A DNA stretch of 64,000 bases, taken from Mageeibacillus sp. UBA6976 (GTDB lineage: Bacteria > Bacillota > Clostridia > Saccharofermentanales > Saccharofermentanaceae). Positions 42,061 to 49,973 of this stretch are shown here, in pieces; within the stretch, counting starts at the first letter, position 1, and the number at the start of each line of letters is the position of its first letter. The translations under genes and the position numbers were made by a program. The DNA is taken from positions 1-64,000 of the forward strand of contig DJYO01000021.1 of assembly GCA_002450155.1 (NCBI GenBank), in the 5' to 3' direction. The notes under the pieces were generated by a model. The model searched no databases. It worked only from the letters and a program-made list of their open reading frames with translations, and had not been told where the DNA came from.

Positions 42061-42600
42061 TTATTTACGGAAAGGCATGCCCATGAGCTGAAGCAGCTCG
42101 AATGCCTCTTCATCTGTACCGGCAGTCGTTACGATGATGATGTCCATACCACGGATCTTGTCGATCTTATCGTAATCGATCTCAGGGAACATGAGCTGCT
42201 CCTTGATACCCATAGCATAGTTACCGTGACCATCGAAAGAGTTGGGGTTGATGCCACGGAAGTCGCGGACACGGGGAAGAGCGATGCTGATGAGCTTATC
42301 GAGGAAGTAATACATGTTCTCGCCTCTTAAAGTTACCTTACAACCGATCTTCATGCCCTCTCTGAGCTTGAAAGCTGCGATGGACTTTGTGGAAACTGTT
42401 GCGATAGGCTTCTGGCCTGCAATAATTCCCATATCGCGCATAGCAGAATCCAAAGCCTTCGGGTTATCCTTAACCTCGCCGACACCCATATTGAGAACGA
42501 TCTTGTCGATCTTGGGGATCTGCATGCTTGAGCTGTACTTAAACTTCTCCTGAAGGGCAGGTGCTACTTCAGATGTGTACTTATCCTTTAATCTGGACAT
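42061..42600 (-). CDS. rplE: 50S ribosomal protein L5 (uL5)
   Basis: A 179-residue 5S rRNA-binding protein of the central protuberance. IPKIDKIVLNMGVGEVKDN and LPRVRDFRGINPNSFDGHGN are the family signatures. Confidence 0.97.
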   Translation of the reverse strand: MSRLKDKYTSEVAPALQEKFKYSSSMQIPKIDKIVLNMGVGEVKDNPKALDSAMRDMGIIAGQKPIATVSTKSIAAFKLREGMKIGCKVTLRGENMYYFLDKLISIALPRVRDFRGINPNSFDGHGNYAMGIKEQLMFPEIDYDKIDKIRGMDIIIVTTAGTDEEAFELLQLMGMPFRK

Positions 42601-42604
42601 CTAA

Positions 42605-42955
42605 TTACTCTCCCTTCTTTGCCTTGGATACGGTGTCGATAACTTCACCGGATCTCTTTGCGATTCTTGACTTGGAACCGTCTTCGTTGATCCTGTAGCC
42701 AACTCTTGTAGGCTTGCCTGTCTTAGCGTCAACGAGCATTACGTTGGAAGCATCGATAGATCCTTCACGCTCGATCCTGCCGCTGGGTGCGCCCTGAGTC
42801 CTGGCCTTCTGGTGCTTTGTTACCATGTTAACGCCTTCAACGAACACTCTGCCCTTCTTAACGTCAACGCCGATAACCTTGCCCTTAGCGCCCTTGTCCT
42901 TACCGGAAATAACGATAACCTCGTCACCATTCTTAACATGAATACTCTTAGCCAT
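42605..42955 (-). CDS. rplX: 50S ribosomal protein L24 (uL24)
   Basis: A 116-residue assembly initiator with a KOW motif near the N-terminus (GDEVIVISGKDKGAKGKVIG). The stretch GVNMVTKHQKARTQGAPSGR is diagnostic. It is slightly longer than the usual 103-108, with a lysine-rich C-terminal end. Confidence 0.97.
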   Translation of the reverse strand: MAKSIHVKNGDEVIVISGKDKGAKGKVIGVDVKKGRVFVEGVNMVTKHQKARTQGAPSGRIEREGSIDASNVMLVDAKTGKPTRVGYRINEDGSKSRIAKRSGEVIDTVSKAKKGE

Positions 42956-42967
42956 TGTTATTCCTCC

Positions 42968-43336
42968 TTAAAGAACTTCCGGTGCAAGAGATAAGATCTT
43001 CATATAATCCTTGTCTCTTAACTCTCTCGCGATGGGTCCAAAAATACGTGTTCCACGCGGGTTCTTATCTTCCTTGATGATAACTGCAGCGTTCTCGTCG
43101 AACTTGATGTAGGATCCGTCAGCACGTCTTACGCCCTGCTTGGAACGAACTACTACAGCCTTAACAACATCACCCTTCTTGACCATACCGTTAGGAGCTG
43201 CGCTCTTAACGGAGCAAACGATTACATCACCGATGTTGGCGTACTTTCTCCAAGAACCGCCAAGAACCTTGATGCAAAGAAGCTCGCGTGCTCCTGTGTT
43301 GTCGGCAGATCTAAGTCTGGATTCAACCTGAATCAT
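42968..43336 (-). CDS. rplN: 50S ribosomal protein L14 (uL14)
   Basis: A 122-residue protein starting MIQVESRLRSADNTGARELL, with RGTRIFGPIARELRDKDYMK near the end. AAGGAGG precedes the ATG. Confidence 0.98.
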   Translation of the reverse strand: MIQVESRLRSADNTGARELLCIKVLGGSWRKYANIGDVIVCSVKSAAPNGMVKKGDVVKAVVVRSKQGVRRADGSYIKFDENAAVIIKEDKNPRGTRIFGPIARELRDKDYMKILSLAPEVL

Positions 43337-43360
43337 GATATATCCTCCTTAACTCTCTGC

Positions 43361-43618
43361 TTACTTAGCCTTTTCAATGATCTCGACAAGTCTCCAACGC
43401 TTATCCTTGGAGAGAGGGCGAGTTTCCATAACCTGAACCTTGTCGCCGATGTGCGCAGTATTCTCTTCGTCATGCGCCTTGAGCTTGTAGGTTCTCTTCA
43501 TAATCTTTCCGTAGATAGGGTGCTTAACGTGCTCTATAACGGAAACTGTAATTGTCTTATCCATCTTGTCGGATGAAACGATACCGACTCTGGTCTTTCT
43601 AAGATTTCTTTCAGCCAT
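43361..43618 (-). CDS. rpsQ: 30S ribosomal protein S17 (uS17)
   Basis: An 85-residue OB-fold primary binder of 16S rRNA. The signature GIVSSDKMDKTITVSVIEHV and HIGDKVQVMETRPLSKDKRW identify it. Ribosome binding site AAGGGGGGCGG. Confidence 0.97.
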   Translation of the reverse strand: MAERNLRKTRVGIVSSDKMDKTITVSVIEHVKHPIYGKIMKRTYKLKAHDEENTAHIGDKVQVMETRPLSKDKRWRLVEIIEKAK

Positions 43619-43632
43619 TTGAGCCGCCCCCC

Positions 43633-43833
43633 TTACTTATTAGCAGCGAGTTCCTGCTCGCGCTTGATTGTCATAACTCTAGCGATATCACGCTTAACCT
43701 GAGCGATCTGCGCAGGGTTCTCGAGCTGATTTGTCGCATGCTGGAAGCGAAGCTTAAAGAGTTCTTCCTTGAGAGAAGAAAGCTCGCTGTTCAGCTCTTC
43801 AGTTGACATTTTACGAATATCTTCAACCTTCAT
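43633..43833 (-). CDS. rpmC: 50S ribosomal protein L29 (uL29)
   Basis: A 66-residue two-helix protein next to the polypeptide exit. STEELNSELSSLKEELFKLR and the RDIARVMTIKREQE end are typical. Its ATG abuts the rplP stop directly. Confidence 0.97.
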   Translation of the reverse strand: MKVEDIRKMSTEELNSELSSLKEELFKLRFQHATNQLENPAQIAQVKRDIARVMTIKREQELAANK

Positions 43834-44253
43834 TTATGCTTCCTCCTTCTCTCTTGCTACGAACTTTGTCTTGCAGGGAAGCTTGTGGCCTGCAAGTCTC
43901 ATTGCTTCTCTTGCGTCTTCCTCGGTTACACCGGAGATCTCGAATAATACTCTGCCCGGCTTAACAACTGCGCACCAATACTCGTTTGCAGCCTTACCTG
44001 AACCCATTCGGACCTGAGCAGGCTTCTTGGAAACAGGCTTATCAGGGAAGATCTTGATCCAGACCTTACCGCCTCTCTTAACGTGTCTGTTGATCGCGAT
44101 ACGGGCAGCTTCGATCTGATTTGACTTGATCCAGCAGGGTTCAAGAGCCATGAGGCCGTAATCACCGTAGGAAACGAAGTTTCCGCGGGAAGCCTTACCC
44201 TTCATGCGGCCTCTCTGCTGCTTTCTGTACTTTGTTCTCTTAGGAAGTAACAT
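43834..44253 (-). CDS. rplP: 50S ribosomal protein L16 (uL16)
   Basis: A 139-residue protein near the A site. It begins MLLPKRTKYRKQQRGRMKGK; the later PVSKKPAQVRMGSGKAANEY is the family signature. Its start overlaps the rpsC stop by one base (TAATG). Confidence 0.98.
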   Translation of the reverse strand: MLLPKRTKYRKQQRGRMKGKASRGNFVSYGDYGLMALEPCWIKSNQIEAARIAINRHVKRGGKVWIKIFPDKPVSKKPAQVRMGSGKAANEYWCAVVKPGRVLFEISGVTEEDAREAMRLAGHKLPCKTKFVAREKEEA

Positions 44254-44999
44254 TAAGCTTTTCCTCCTTCGCCGTTAGCGCCGGTCTTCTTGTCGAAAAC
44301 CTCGCCCTTATAGATCCACACCTTAACACCGATACGGCCGTAAGTTGTGTCTGCTTCAGCAAAACCATAGTCGATATCTGCACGGAGTGTCTGAAGCGGG
44401 ATTGTACCCTCGTGATATGTCTCGGATCTTGCGATCTCTGCGCCGCCAAGACGGCCGGAGCACTTAGCCTTTATACCGAGAACGCCCTGCTGCTTCATTG
44501 CAAGCTGCATAGATCTCTTCATTGCTCTTCTGAAGCTCTGACGGTTCTCAAGCTGAGAAGCGATGTTCTGAGCTACCAGAGTAGCGTCTGAATCAGAATT
44601 CTTGATAACTTCGATATCAACTGTGAATGTTCTCTTCTGATCCTTCTTAACGTTCTTGTTGAACTCTTTGTTAAGAGCATCCTTAAGCTCCATCCTGCCG
44701 GAACCCTTATCACCGCCAACCAGTGAAGGCCTTGCAGTTCTAACGATTACGTTGATCTTGTCGTTGCCCTTACGATCGATGATGATCTCGGATACACCGG
44801 CAACGTTGCTTCGGCTTTCATCAACAGGCTTCTTGGAGTTCTTTCTTGCGATAGGCTCGATTGCCTTGAATACGAACTCGCGGATCTTTCTGTCTTCAAC
44901 GAGAGTATCGCCGAACGTCTTCTTATCAGCATACCAATGAGCATTCCAGTCATCGATAACGCCTACTCTTAAACCATGCGGGTTAACTTTCTGACCCAT
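44253..44999 (-). CDS. rpsC: 30S ribosomal protein S3 (uS3) with KH-domain insertion
   Basis: A 248-residue protein at the mRNA entry channel; the usual length is about 210-225. The start MGQKVNPHGLRVGVIDDWNA and the C-terminal half (SFRRAMKRSMQLAMKQQGVL, YGRIGVKVWIYKGEV) are ordinary. In the KH domain an extra stretch of roughly 20 residues (IEPIARKNSKKPVDESRSNV) precedes SEIIIDRKGNDKINV. The KH GxxG loop reads LVGGDKGSGRM instead of the common VIGKKGAEI. The protein is expected to be functional as no other rpsC is present here. Confidence 0.96.
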   Translation of the reverse strand: MGQKVNPHGLRVGVIDDWNAHWYADKKTFGDTLVEDRKIREFVFKAIEPIARKNSKKPVDESRSNVAGVSEIIIDRKGNDKINVIVRTARPSLVGGDKGSGRMELKDALNKEFNKNVKKDQKRTFTVDIEVIKNSDSDATLVAQNIASQLENRQSFRRAMKRSMQLAMKQQGVLGIKAKCSGRLGGAEIARSETYHEGTIPLQTLRADIDYGFAEADTTYGRIGVKVWIYKGEVFDKKTGANGEGGKA

Positions 45000-45011
45000 G
45001 CGAATTCCTCC

Positions 45012-45488
45012 TTATACTCTTTCTTTGAGAACAACTGTGATGTGGCTTGTTCTCTTCTTGATCGAACTTGCAGATCCTCTGGCCCTGGGGATGTAACGCT
45101 TAAGTACAGGACCCGGATTAGCAATGGCAGTCTCTACATAAAGGTTCTCTCTGTTAAGACCGAAGTTGTTAACAGCGTTAGACTCAGCTGACTTAAGAAC
45201 CTTGGCAATAACCGGAGATGCTGCCTTAGGTGTATATGTGAGGATTGCATAAGCATCGTCAAGGGACTTACCCTTAATGAGATCAGCAACAACTCTTACC
45301 TTACGGGGAGCGATCCTGATGTACTTTGCCGTAGCAATACCCTGATCCCTGCCCATACCGAGAAGCTTTCTCTGCTTCTTGGTGGGAGTGGGAAGCTTGT
45401 TAGATTTCTTCGAGGGAGCCGCATAAGCCTTAAGAATCTCTTCGCGGTTGTTCTCGATATTATCTCTGCTCAAAATAATCTTTTCCAC
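45012..45488 (-). CDS. rplV: 50S ribosomal protein L22 (uL22) with N-terminal extension
   Basis: A 158-residue protein; the usual length is about 110. The conserved body begins near residue 50 (ATAKYIRIAPRKVRVVADLI) and ends RGSASSIKKRTSHITVVLKE. The extra 45-50 N-terminal residues are charged (SRDNIENNREEILKAYAAPS, then a lysine-rich run). The start is a GTG with GGAGGA six bases upstream; the internal ATG at residue 45 has no ribosome binding site, so the extension is most likely real. L22 lines the exit tunnel. Confidence 0.95.
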   Translation of the reverse strand: MEKIILSRDNIENNREEILKAYAAPSKKSNKLPTPTKKQRKLLGMGRDQGIATAKYIRIAPRKVRVVADLIKGKSLDDAYAILTYTPKAASPVIAKVLKSAESNAVNNFGLNRENLYVETAIANPGPVLKRYIPRARGSASSIKKRTSHITVVLKERV

Positions 45489-45499
45489 GATGCTCCTCC

Positions 45500-45778
45500 T
45501 TAGTTCTTAGCTGACTTCTCATTGCTGGTGTGGCCGCCGAACTTACGTGTAGGAGCGAACTCACCGAGCTTGTGGCCAACCATGTCCTCTGTAACATATA
45601 CAGGTACATGCTTGTGACCGTCGTAAACAGCAATTGTATGGCCTACGAATTCAGGGAATATTGTAGAAGATCTTGACCATGTCTGGATGATGTTCTTGTC
45701 GCCAGACTCGTTCATAGCCTGAACCTTCTTCATGAGAGCGTCCTGAACGTAAAAGCCCTTTTTAGTTGATCTACTCAT
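45500..45778 (-). CDS. rpsS: 30S ribosomal protein S19 (uS19)
   Basis: A 92-residue protein of the small-subunit head. MSRSTKKGFYVQDALMKKVQ and the late VTEDMVGHKLGEFAPTRKFG are diagnostic. GGAGGTAGCG precedes the ATG. Confidence 0.98.
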   Translation of the reverse strand: MSRSTKKGFYVQDALMKKVQAMNESGDKNIIQTWSRSSTIFPEFVGHTIAVYDGHKHVPVYVTEDMVGHKLGEFAPTRKFGGHTSNEKSAKN

Positions 45779-45792
45779 TTGACGCTACCTCC

Positions 45793-46623
45793 TTAACCCT
45801 TTCTGCTCTTTACAATGAACTTGCTGGACTGCTTCTTCTTATTACGTGTCTTCTTACCGAGAGTAGGAACACCCCAAGGTGTAACAGGGCCGGGAAGACC
45901 GATAGGTGACTTACCTTCACCACCGCCGTGAGGGTGGTCATTAGGGTTCATTACGACACCTCTTACAGAAGGTCTGACGCCTGCATGTCTTGACTTACCT
46001 GCCTTACCGAGCTTGACATTCTCATGCTCAGCGTTGCCGATCTCACCGATCATTGCGCGGCAAACCTCGGATACGAGACGAACCTCACCGGAAGGGAGGC
46101 GGATCTGTGCGTAGCCGTTCTCCTTAGCCATAAGCTGTGCGGAAGCACCTGCTGTTCTGACCATCTGAGCACCCTTACCGGGGTGAAGCTCTACGCAGCA
46201 GATTACTGTACCAACAGGGATTGCTGAGATAGGGAGCACATTACCTGTAAGGATATCTGCGCCTGCACCGGACTCAACTACATCGCCAACCTTAAGGCCT
46301 GCAGGAGCCAGGATATATGACTTAGAACCGTCAACATACTGGATGAGTGCGAGGTAAGCTGTTCTGTTAGGATCGTACTCGATTGCCTTAACTGTAGCCT
46401 TAACGCCTTCCTTATTTCTCTTCCAGTCAATGATTCTGAGCTTTGTACGGTTACCGCCGCCGATGTGGCGAACAGTGATGCGGCCATAAGAGTTACGTCC
46501 GCCTGTCTTCTTTCTAGCCTTAAGAAGACTCTTCTCAGGAGCTTTCTTGGTAAGTACGGAATAATCCGCAACTGCCATCCCTCGAACTGCCGGAGAAGTA
46601 GGCTTAAATGTTTTAACTGCCAT
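45793..46623 (-). CDS. rplB: 50S ribosomal protein L2 (uL2)
   Basis: A 276-residue protein essential for subunit joining and peptidyl transfer. The C-terminal signature VMNPNDHPHGGGEGKSPIG includes the conserved histidine. Normal length. Confidence 0.98.
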   Translation of the reverse strand: MAVKTFKPTSPAVRGMAVADYSVLTKKAPEKSLLKARKKTGGRNSYGRITVRHIGGGNRTKLRIIDWKRNKEGVKATVKAIEYDPNRTAYLALIQYVDGSKSYILAPAGLKVGDVVESGAGADILTGNVLPISAIPVGTVICCVELHPGKGAQMVRTAGASAQLMAKENGYAQIRLPSGEVRLVSEVCRAMIGEIGNAEHENVKLGKAGKSRHAGVRPSVRGVVMNPNDHPHGGGEGKSPIGLPGPVTPWGVPTLGKKTRNKKKQSSKFIVKSRKG

Positions 46624-46638
46624 TATCTAGATCCTCCT

Positions 46639-46992
46639 TTACTGGCCGAAACCGAATTCTTCGATGGATGTCTTGTACTTAGCACCATTGTCGGTAGCCT
46701 TGCCACCCTTGCCGAGGAAAGAAGTTGCCTTACCCTCAGTATCGATAGTAACAATGGCCTTCTTGTAAGAAGCTGTCTTACCGAGCTGGTAACGCTGACG
46801 CTTTACCTTACCGTCGAAGTTAGCGATATTAACGCTTGTTACCTTAACGCCGAAGAGTTTCTCAACAGCGTCCTTGATCTCTGTCTTGCCTGCCTGGGGA
46901 GCAACGATAAATGTGTACTTACCCTGATCTGTGATCATCATTGACTTCTCAGTGATGACAGGCTTAATGATTACGTCATAGGGTGTCTTCAT
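46639..46992 (-). CDS. rplW: 50S ribosomal protein L23 (uL23)
   Basis: A 117-residue exit-site protein that docks SRP and trigger factor. It begins MKTPYDVIIKPVITEKSMMI; it has KTEIKDAVEKLFGVKVTSVN. It is some 20 residues longer than the short form, mainly at the C-terminus. Its start overlaps the rplD stop by four bases, with GAGGAGG inside rplD. Confidence 0.97.
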   Translation of the reverse strand: MKTPYDVIIKPVITEKSMMITDQGKYTFIVAPQAGKTEIKDAVEKLFGVKVTSVNIANFDGKVKRQRYQLGKTASYKKAIVTIDTEGKATSFLGKGGKATDNGAKYKTSIEEFGFGQ

Positions 46993-47612
46993 GTGTAGAC
47001 CTCCTCAATCTTCTCAACAGCAGCCTTTGTAGCAACAAAGCTGTCGTACTTTAAGATGTCGAAAACATTGATCGTGTTGACATAAGCTGTCTTAACGTCC
47101 TTGATGTTTCTTGCGGAAAGTACTGCATTCTTGTCGCTTGTCTCAAGAACGATGAGAGAGGAAGAACCTGCTCCGATGTCCTTAAGAGCCTTGGCAACTG
47201 TAGCTGTCTTTATCTGCTCAAGATTCAGATCTTCCAGAACGATCATCTTGGAATCAGCAACCTTGGAAGAGAGAGCTGACTTAAGAGCAAGTCTTCTTAC
47301 CTTCTTAGGTACTGTGTAAGAGAAAGATCTGGGGTTGGGTCCGAAGATTACGCCGCCGCCAACATACTGAGCGGAACGTGTGGAACCATGTCTTGCACGA
47401 CCTGTTCCCTTCTGTCTGTAGGGGCGCTTTCCGCCACCTGATACTTCGGATCTTGTCTTTGTCTTCTGTGTGCCCTGACGACGGTTAGCGAGCTGGTTTC
47501 TAACTACGATGGACATTGCATCCTTGTTAGGCTCAATGCCGAAGATCTCGTCAGAAAGTTCCATCGAACCCGTAACGGCACCGCTGAGATTTTTTATATC
47601 AATTTTAGCCAT
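46989..47612 (-). CDS. rplD: 50S ribosomal protein L4 (uL4)
   Basis: A 207-residue exit-tunnel protein. The extended loop carries RSEVSGGGKRPYRQKGTGRA and RHGSTRSAQYVGGGVIFGP. In Escherichia coli L4 represses the S10 operon through its leader; the long leader before rpsJ here could host similar control. Confidence 0.97.
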   Translation of the reverse strand: MAKIDIKNLSGAVTGSMELSDEIFGIEPNKDAMSIVVRNQLANRRQGTQKTKTRSEVSGGGKRPYRQKGTGRARHGSTRSAQYVGGGVIFGPNPRSFSYTVPKKVRRLALKSALSSKVADSKMIVLEDLNLEQIKTATVAKALKDIGAGSSSLIVLETSDKNAVLSARNIKDVKTAYVNTINVFDILKYDSFVATKAAVEKIEEVYT

Positions 47613-47628
47613 TATTCAAGTCCTCCGC

Positions 47629-48261
47629 TTATTTAACCGACTTAACCGTGTTGCTTACTGTGACAACGCCGCCCTTAGGACCCGGAACAGCACCTCTTAA
47701 TACGAGGATCCCTCTCTCGCCGTCAACCATAACTACGCTTAAGTTCTGAACTGTGCAGTTAACTGCACCCATATGTCCAGGCATCTTCTTGCCGGGAACA
47801 ACTCTACCCGGTGTGGAAGTAGCGCCCATTGAACCGACTCTTCTGTGGTACATGGAGCCGTGGCCTGAAGGACCACCCTTCTGTCCGTGACGCTTGATGT
47901 TACCCTGGAAGCCCTTACCCTTGGAAACGCCGGATACGTCAACGTGATCGCCAACTGCGAACATGTCGGATACCTTGATCTCCTGGCCAAGTGCATACTC
48001 CTCGTCGGGTGTGAACTCGCGGATATATCTCTTTACCTCTACGTCAGCCTTCTTGAACTGACCCTTGTCCGGCTTATTCACGAGCTTCTCGCGAATAGAA
48101 CCTGATGCGACCTTGCAGGCATTGTAGCCATCGGTCTCGACCGTCTTGTTCTGGAGCACGTACATAGGCTCGCAAGCAATAACGGTTGCCGGGATTACAT
48201 TACCGTTCTCATCGAACAGCTGTGTCATGCCGGCTTTTTTGCCAATGATGAATTTGCTCAT
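47629..48261 (-). CDS. rplC: 50S ribosomal protein L3 (uL3)
   Basis: A 210-residue early assembly protein. It begins MSKFIIGKKAGMTQLFDENG; GFQGNIKRHGQKGGPSGHGS and GSMGATSTPGRVVPGKKMPG are the tunnel-reaching loop signatures. CAGGAGGAAG precedes the ATG. Confidence 0.98.
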   Translation of the reverse strand: MSKFIIGKKAGMTQLFDENGNVIPATVIACEPMYVLQNKTVETDGYNACKVASGSIREKLVNKPDKGQFKKADVEVKRYIREFTPDEEYALGQEIKVSDMFAVGDHVDVSGVSKGKGFQGNIKRHGQKGGPSGHGSMYHRRVGSMGATSTPGRVVPGKKMPGHMGAVNCTVQNLSVVMVDGERGILVLRGAVPGPKGGVVTVSNTVKSVK

Positions 48262-48385
48262 TCTTTCTTCCTCCTGTTTTGGTTATTGGTTCGCCTTTTG
48301 TGTCCGGCGGCGAACATGACCGCAAAGCTTTGGTATTGGCAGCCTCAGCTTTGCCATATGCCCTGCATATCTCTATATAAGTAAA
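48262..48385 (-). promoter_or_regulatory. Structured spacer between rpsJ and rplC
   Basis: A 124-base spacer with no gene. GCAAAGCT (48322-48329) pairs with AGCTTTGC (48347-48354), and TTCGCC (48290-48295) pairs with GGCGAA (48309-48314). It could be an attenuator or a protein-binding site inside the S10 operon; no clear T-run follows either stem. Confidence 0.42.
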
Positions 48386-48703
48386 TTATTTGATCTTTAC
48401 TTCAATAGAAACGCCTGCAGGTAAATCAAGCCTGCCTACAGTATCCATCGTCTGTGCGGAAGGTGTGTAGACATCGATGATCCTCTTGTGTGTTCTCTGC
48501 TCAAACTGCTCACGGGAATCCTTGTTTACGTGGGGTGAACGAAGGATAGTGATGATCTCCTTATCTGTAGGAAGGGGGATCGGACCTGAGAAGCTTGCAC
48601 CCTCTCTTGTGAGTGCGTCAACGATGAGCTTTGCGCTGTCGTCTAAGAGCTTGTGGTCGTAAGCCTTGAGCTTGATCCTGATCATGTTTGACTTTGTTGC
48701 CAT
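48386..48703 (-). CDS. rpsJ: 30S ribosomal protein S10 (uS10)
   Basis: The product is 105 residues from the ATG at 48703 (AAAGGAG nine bases upstream); an in-frame ATG 12 codons earlier has no support. It is the first gene of the S10 operon and also the NusE transcription antitermination factor. IRIKLKAYDHKLLDDSAKLI and GPIPLPTDKEIITILRSPHV are diagnostic. Confidence 0.97.
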   Translation of the reverse strand: MATKSNMIRIKLKAYDHKLLDDSAKLIVDALTREGASFSGPIPLPTDKEIITILRSPHVNKDSREQFEQRTHKRIIDVYTPSAQTMDTVGRLDLPAGVSIEVKIK

Positions 48704-48983
48704 TTTTCTGGTCTCCTTTAAGCTATTATTTTGTCTCAACCTTTATGGGCGTGTCTTTGTGCTTCATTCAAAAACCCAGTTGACCAGTTACTGTTATAAA
48801 CAGCACTTTGGGGCTCCGGGCAAGTGTCTATGTTACACAAGCTTCGTCTGTTTGGTTCAGACAATCGCAGGGGATCTTTGTCCCTGCTGGCTCCTTCTGA
48901 GTTACCCGCCTCCAAACTAAGCTTAAGTCCGGGGCGGCAATCTCCGAATTCACTGCCATTACGCGCAGCCATGCTGACGCGCA
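48704..48983 (-). promoter_or_regulatory. Long structured leader of the S10 operon
   Basis: About 280 bases separate the predicted start point from rpsJ. On the transcribed strand several hairpins follow one another: 48962-48981 (CGCG/CAG arms), 48867-48887 (GCAGGG with CCCTGC), 48846-48862 (GTCTG with CAGAC) and CTGTT/AACAG near 48800. No open frame is convincing. It occupies the position of the L4-controlled S10 leader of Escherichia coli, but homology cannot be claimed by eye. Confidence 0.55.
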
Positions 48984-48989
48984 AGAGAG

Positions 48990-49018
48990 ATTTTACTATC
49001 CGTTATGGGTTTTTGCAA
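48990..49018 (-). promoter_or_regulatory. Main promoter of the S10-spc operon
   Basis: Minus strand TTGCAA (49013-49018), a 17-base spacer and TAAAAT (48990-48995). The start point would be near 48983, just past the end of hslO. Confidence 0.75.
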
Positions 49019-49054
49019 GTGTTTTTTCTGTTTTATTGAAAAAAGTTGGAAAGA

Positions 49055-49972
49055 TCAGCAGCTTCTGATGAGCTCCTCTATATCTTCGGGGGTAAAATGA
49101 TAGCTCTTATTGCAGAAATGACACTGTGTATCTATACCTTCGCCATCTTTGACCAGCTCTTCGAGCTCTTTCCTGCCGAGTGCTATAAGCCCTTCGCTCA
49201 TACGGTACTTGCTGCAGGTGCATTCAAATGATACAGGCGATCCTGACAGATATTTAAGATCGGGATCTCCCATAAACAGGTCAAGTATCTTGGCAGGGGT
49301 AAATCCCTCCTGCTGAAGGAATGATATCTCCGGGAACTCTTTGGCTCTTGCTTCAAGGTAGCTTATCTCCTTCTCACCTGCCCCCGGCAAAAGCTGGATC
49401 ATAAGGCCGCCGCTGTGGGTGACCTCGCCCTTCTCTATCAGCACTCCCAAAGATACGATAGAGGGTGTCTGCTCGGATTTTGCCAGATAATATGTGAAAT
49501 CTTCGGCAATCTCTCCTGATATAAGCTCAGTTGAACCAACATAAGGCTCTTTGAGTCCTATGTCCCTTATGACCGTAAGGGTTCCCTCACCTACTGCTGC
49601 ACTGACATTTACCTTGCCCGGCCTGTAGTATTCCGTGGGGATGTCATTTTCAAGAGGATATGCCCTGACCTTGTATCCGTATTCCGTAACGCAGGTGATC
49701 CCGCCCAGAGGCCCGGACCCCCTCAAAATGGTGGTCTGCTTATCTGTAGGGCGCTTCATCGATTCTGATATCAGAAGGGATCCTGTAACAAACCTTCCCA
49801 GAGCACAGGAAGCGCTGCTGGATGTCTTATGGATATCACAGATATTCCTTATGGTCTCGGTTGTATTTATGGCAATGCATTTAACAAGACCGCCCAAGCC
49901 TTCGGCGATCACGATATGGTCTTTAGTCTCATCTTCCGGTATGCCCGGCACATAGTATGGATTATCGTTCAT
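49055..49972 (-). CDS. hslO: Redox-regulated chaperone Hsp33
   Basis: A 305-residue holdase that is switched on by oxidation. The C-terminal redox switch has the expected four cysteines: FECTCSK (CxC) and CHFCNKSY (CxxC), which hold zinc when reduced. The N-terminal body shows GRFVTGSLLISESMKRPTDK and SGGLMIQLLPGAGEKEI. It follows the methyltransferase gene by one base and is the last gene of the ftsE-led cluster. Confidence 0.94.
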   Translation of the reverse strand: MNDNPYYVPGIPEDETKDHIVIAEGLGGLVKCIAINTTETIRNICDIHKTSSSASCALGRFVTGSLLISESMKRPTDKQTTILRGSGPLGGITCVTEYGYKVRAYPLENDIPTEYYRPGKVNVSAAVGEGTLTVIRDIGLKEPYVGSTELISGEIAEDFTYYLAKSEQTPSIVSLGVLIEKGEVTHSGGLMIQLLPGAGEKEISYLEARAKEFPEISFLQQEGFTPAKILDLFMGDPDLKYLSGSPVSFECTCSKYRMSEGLIALGRKELEELVKDGEGIDTQCHFCNKSYHFTPEDIEELIRSC

Positions 49973-49973
49973 A

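Noticed and set aside
49054..49069. Terminator at the end of hslO (ATCAG / CTGAT)
   Set aside because: The stem is only five pairs, overlaps the stop codon, and the T-run begins about nine bases later; too weak to call.
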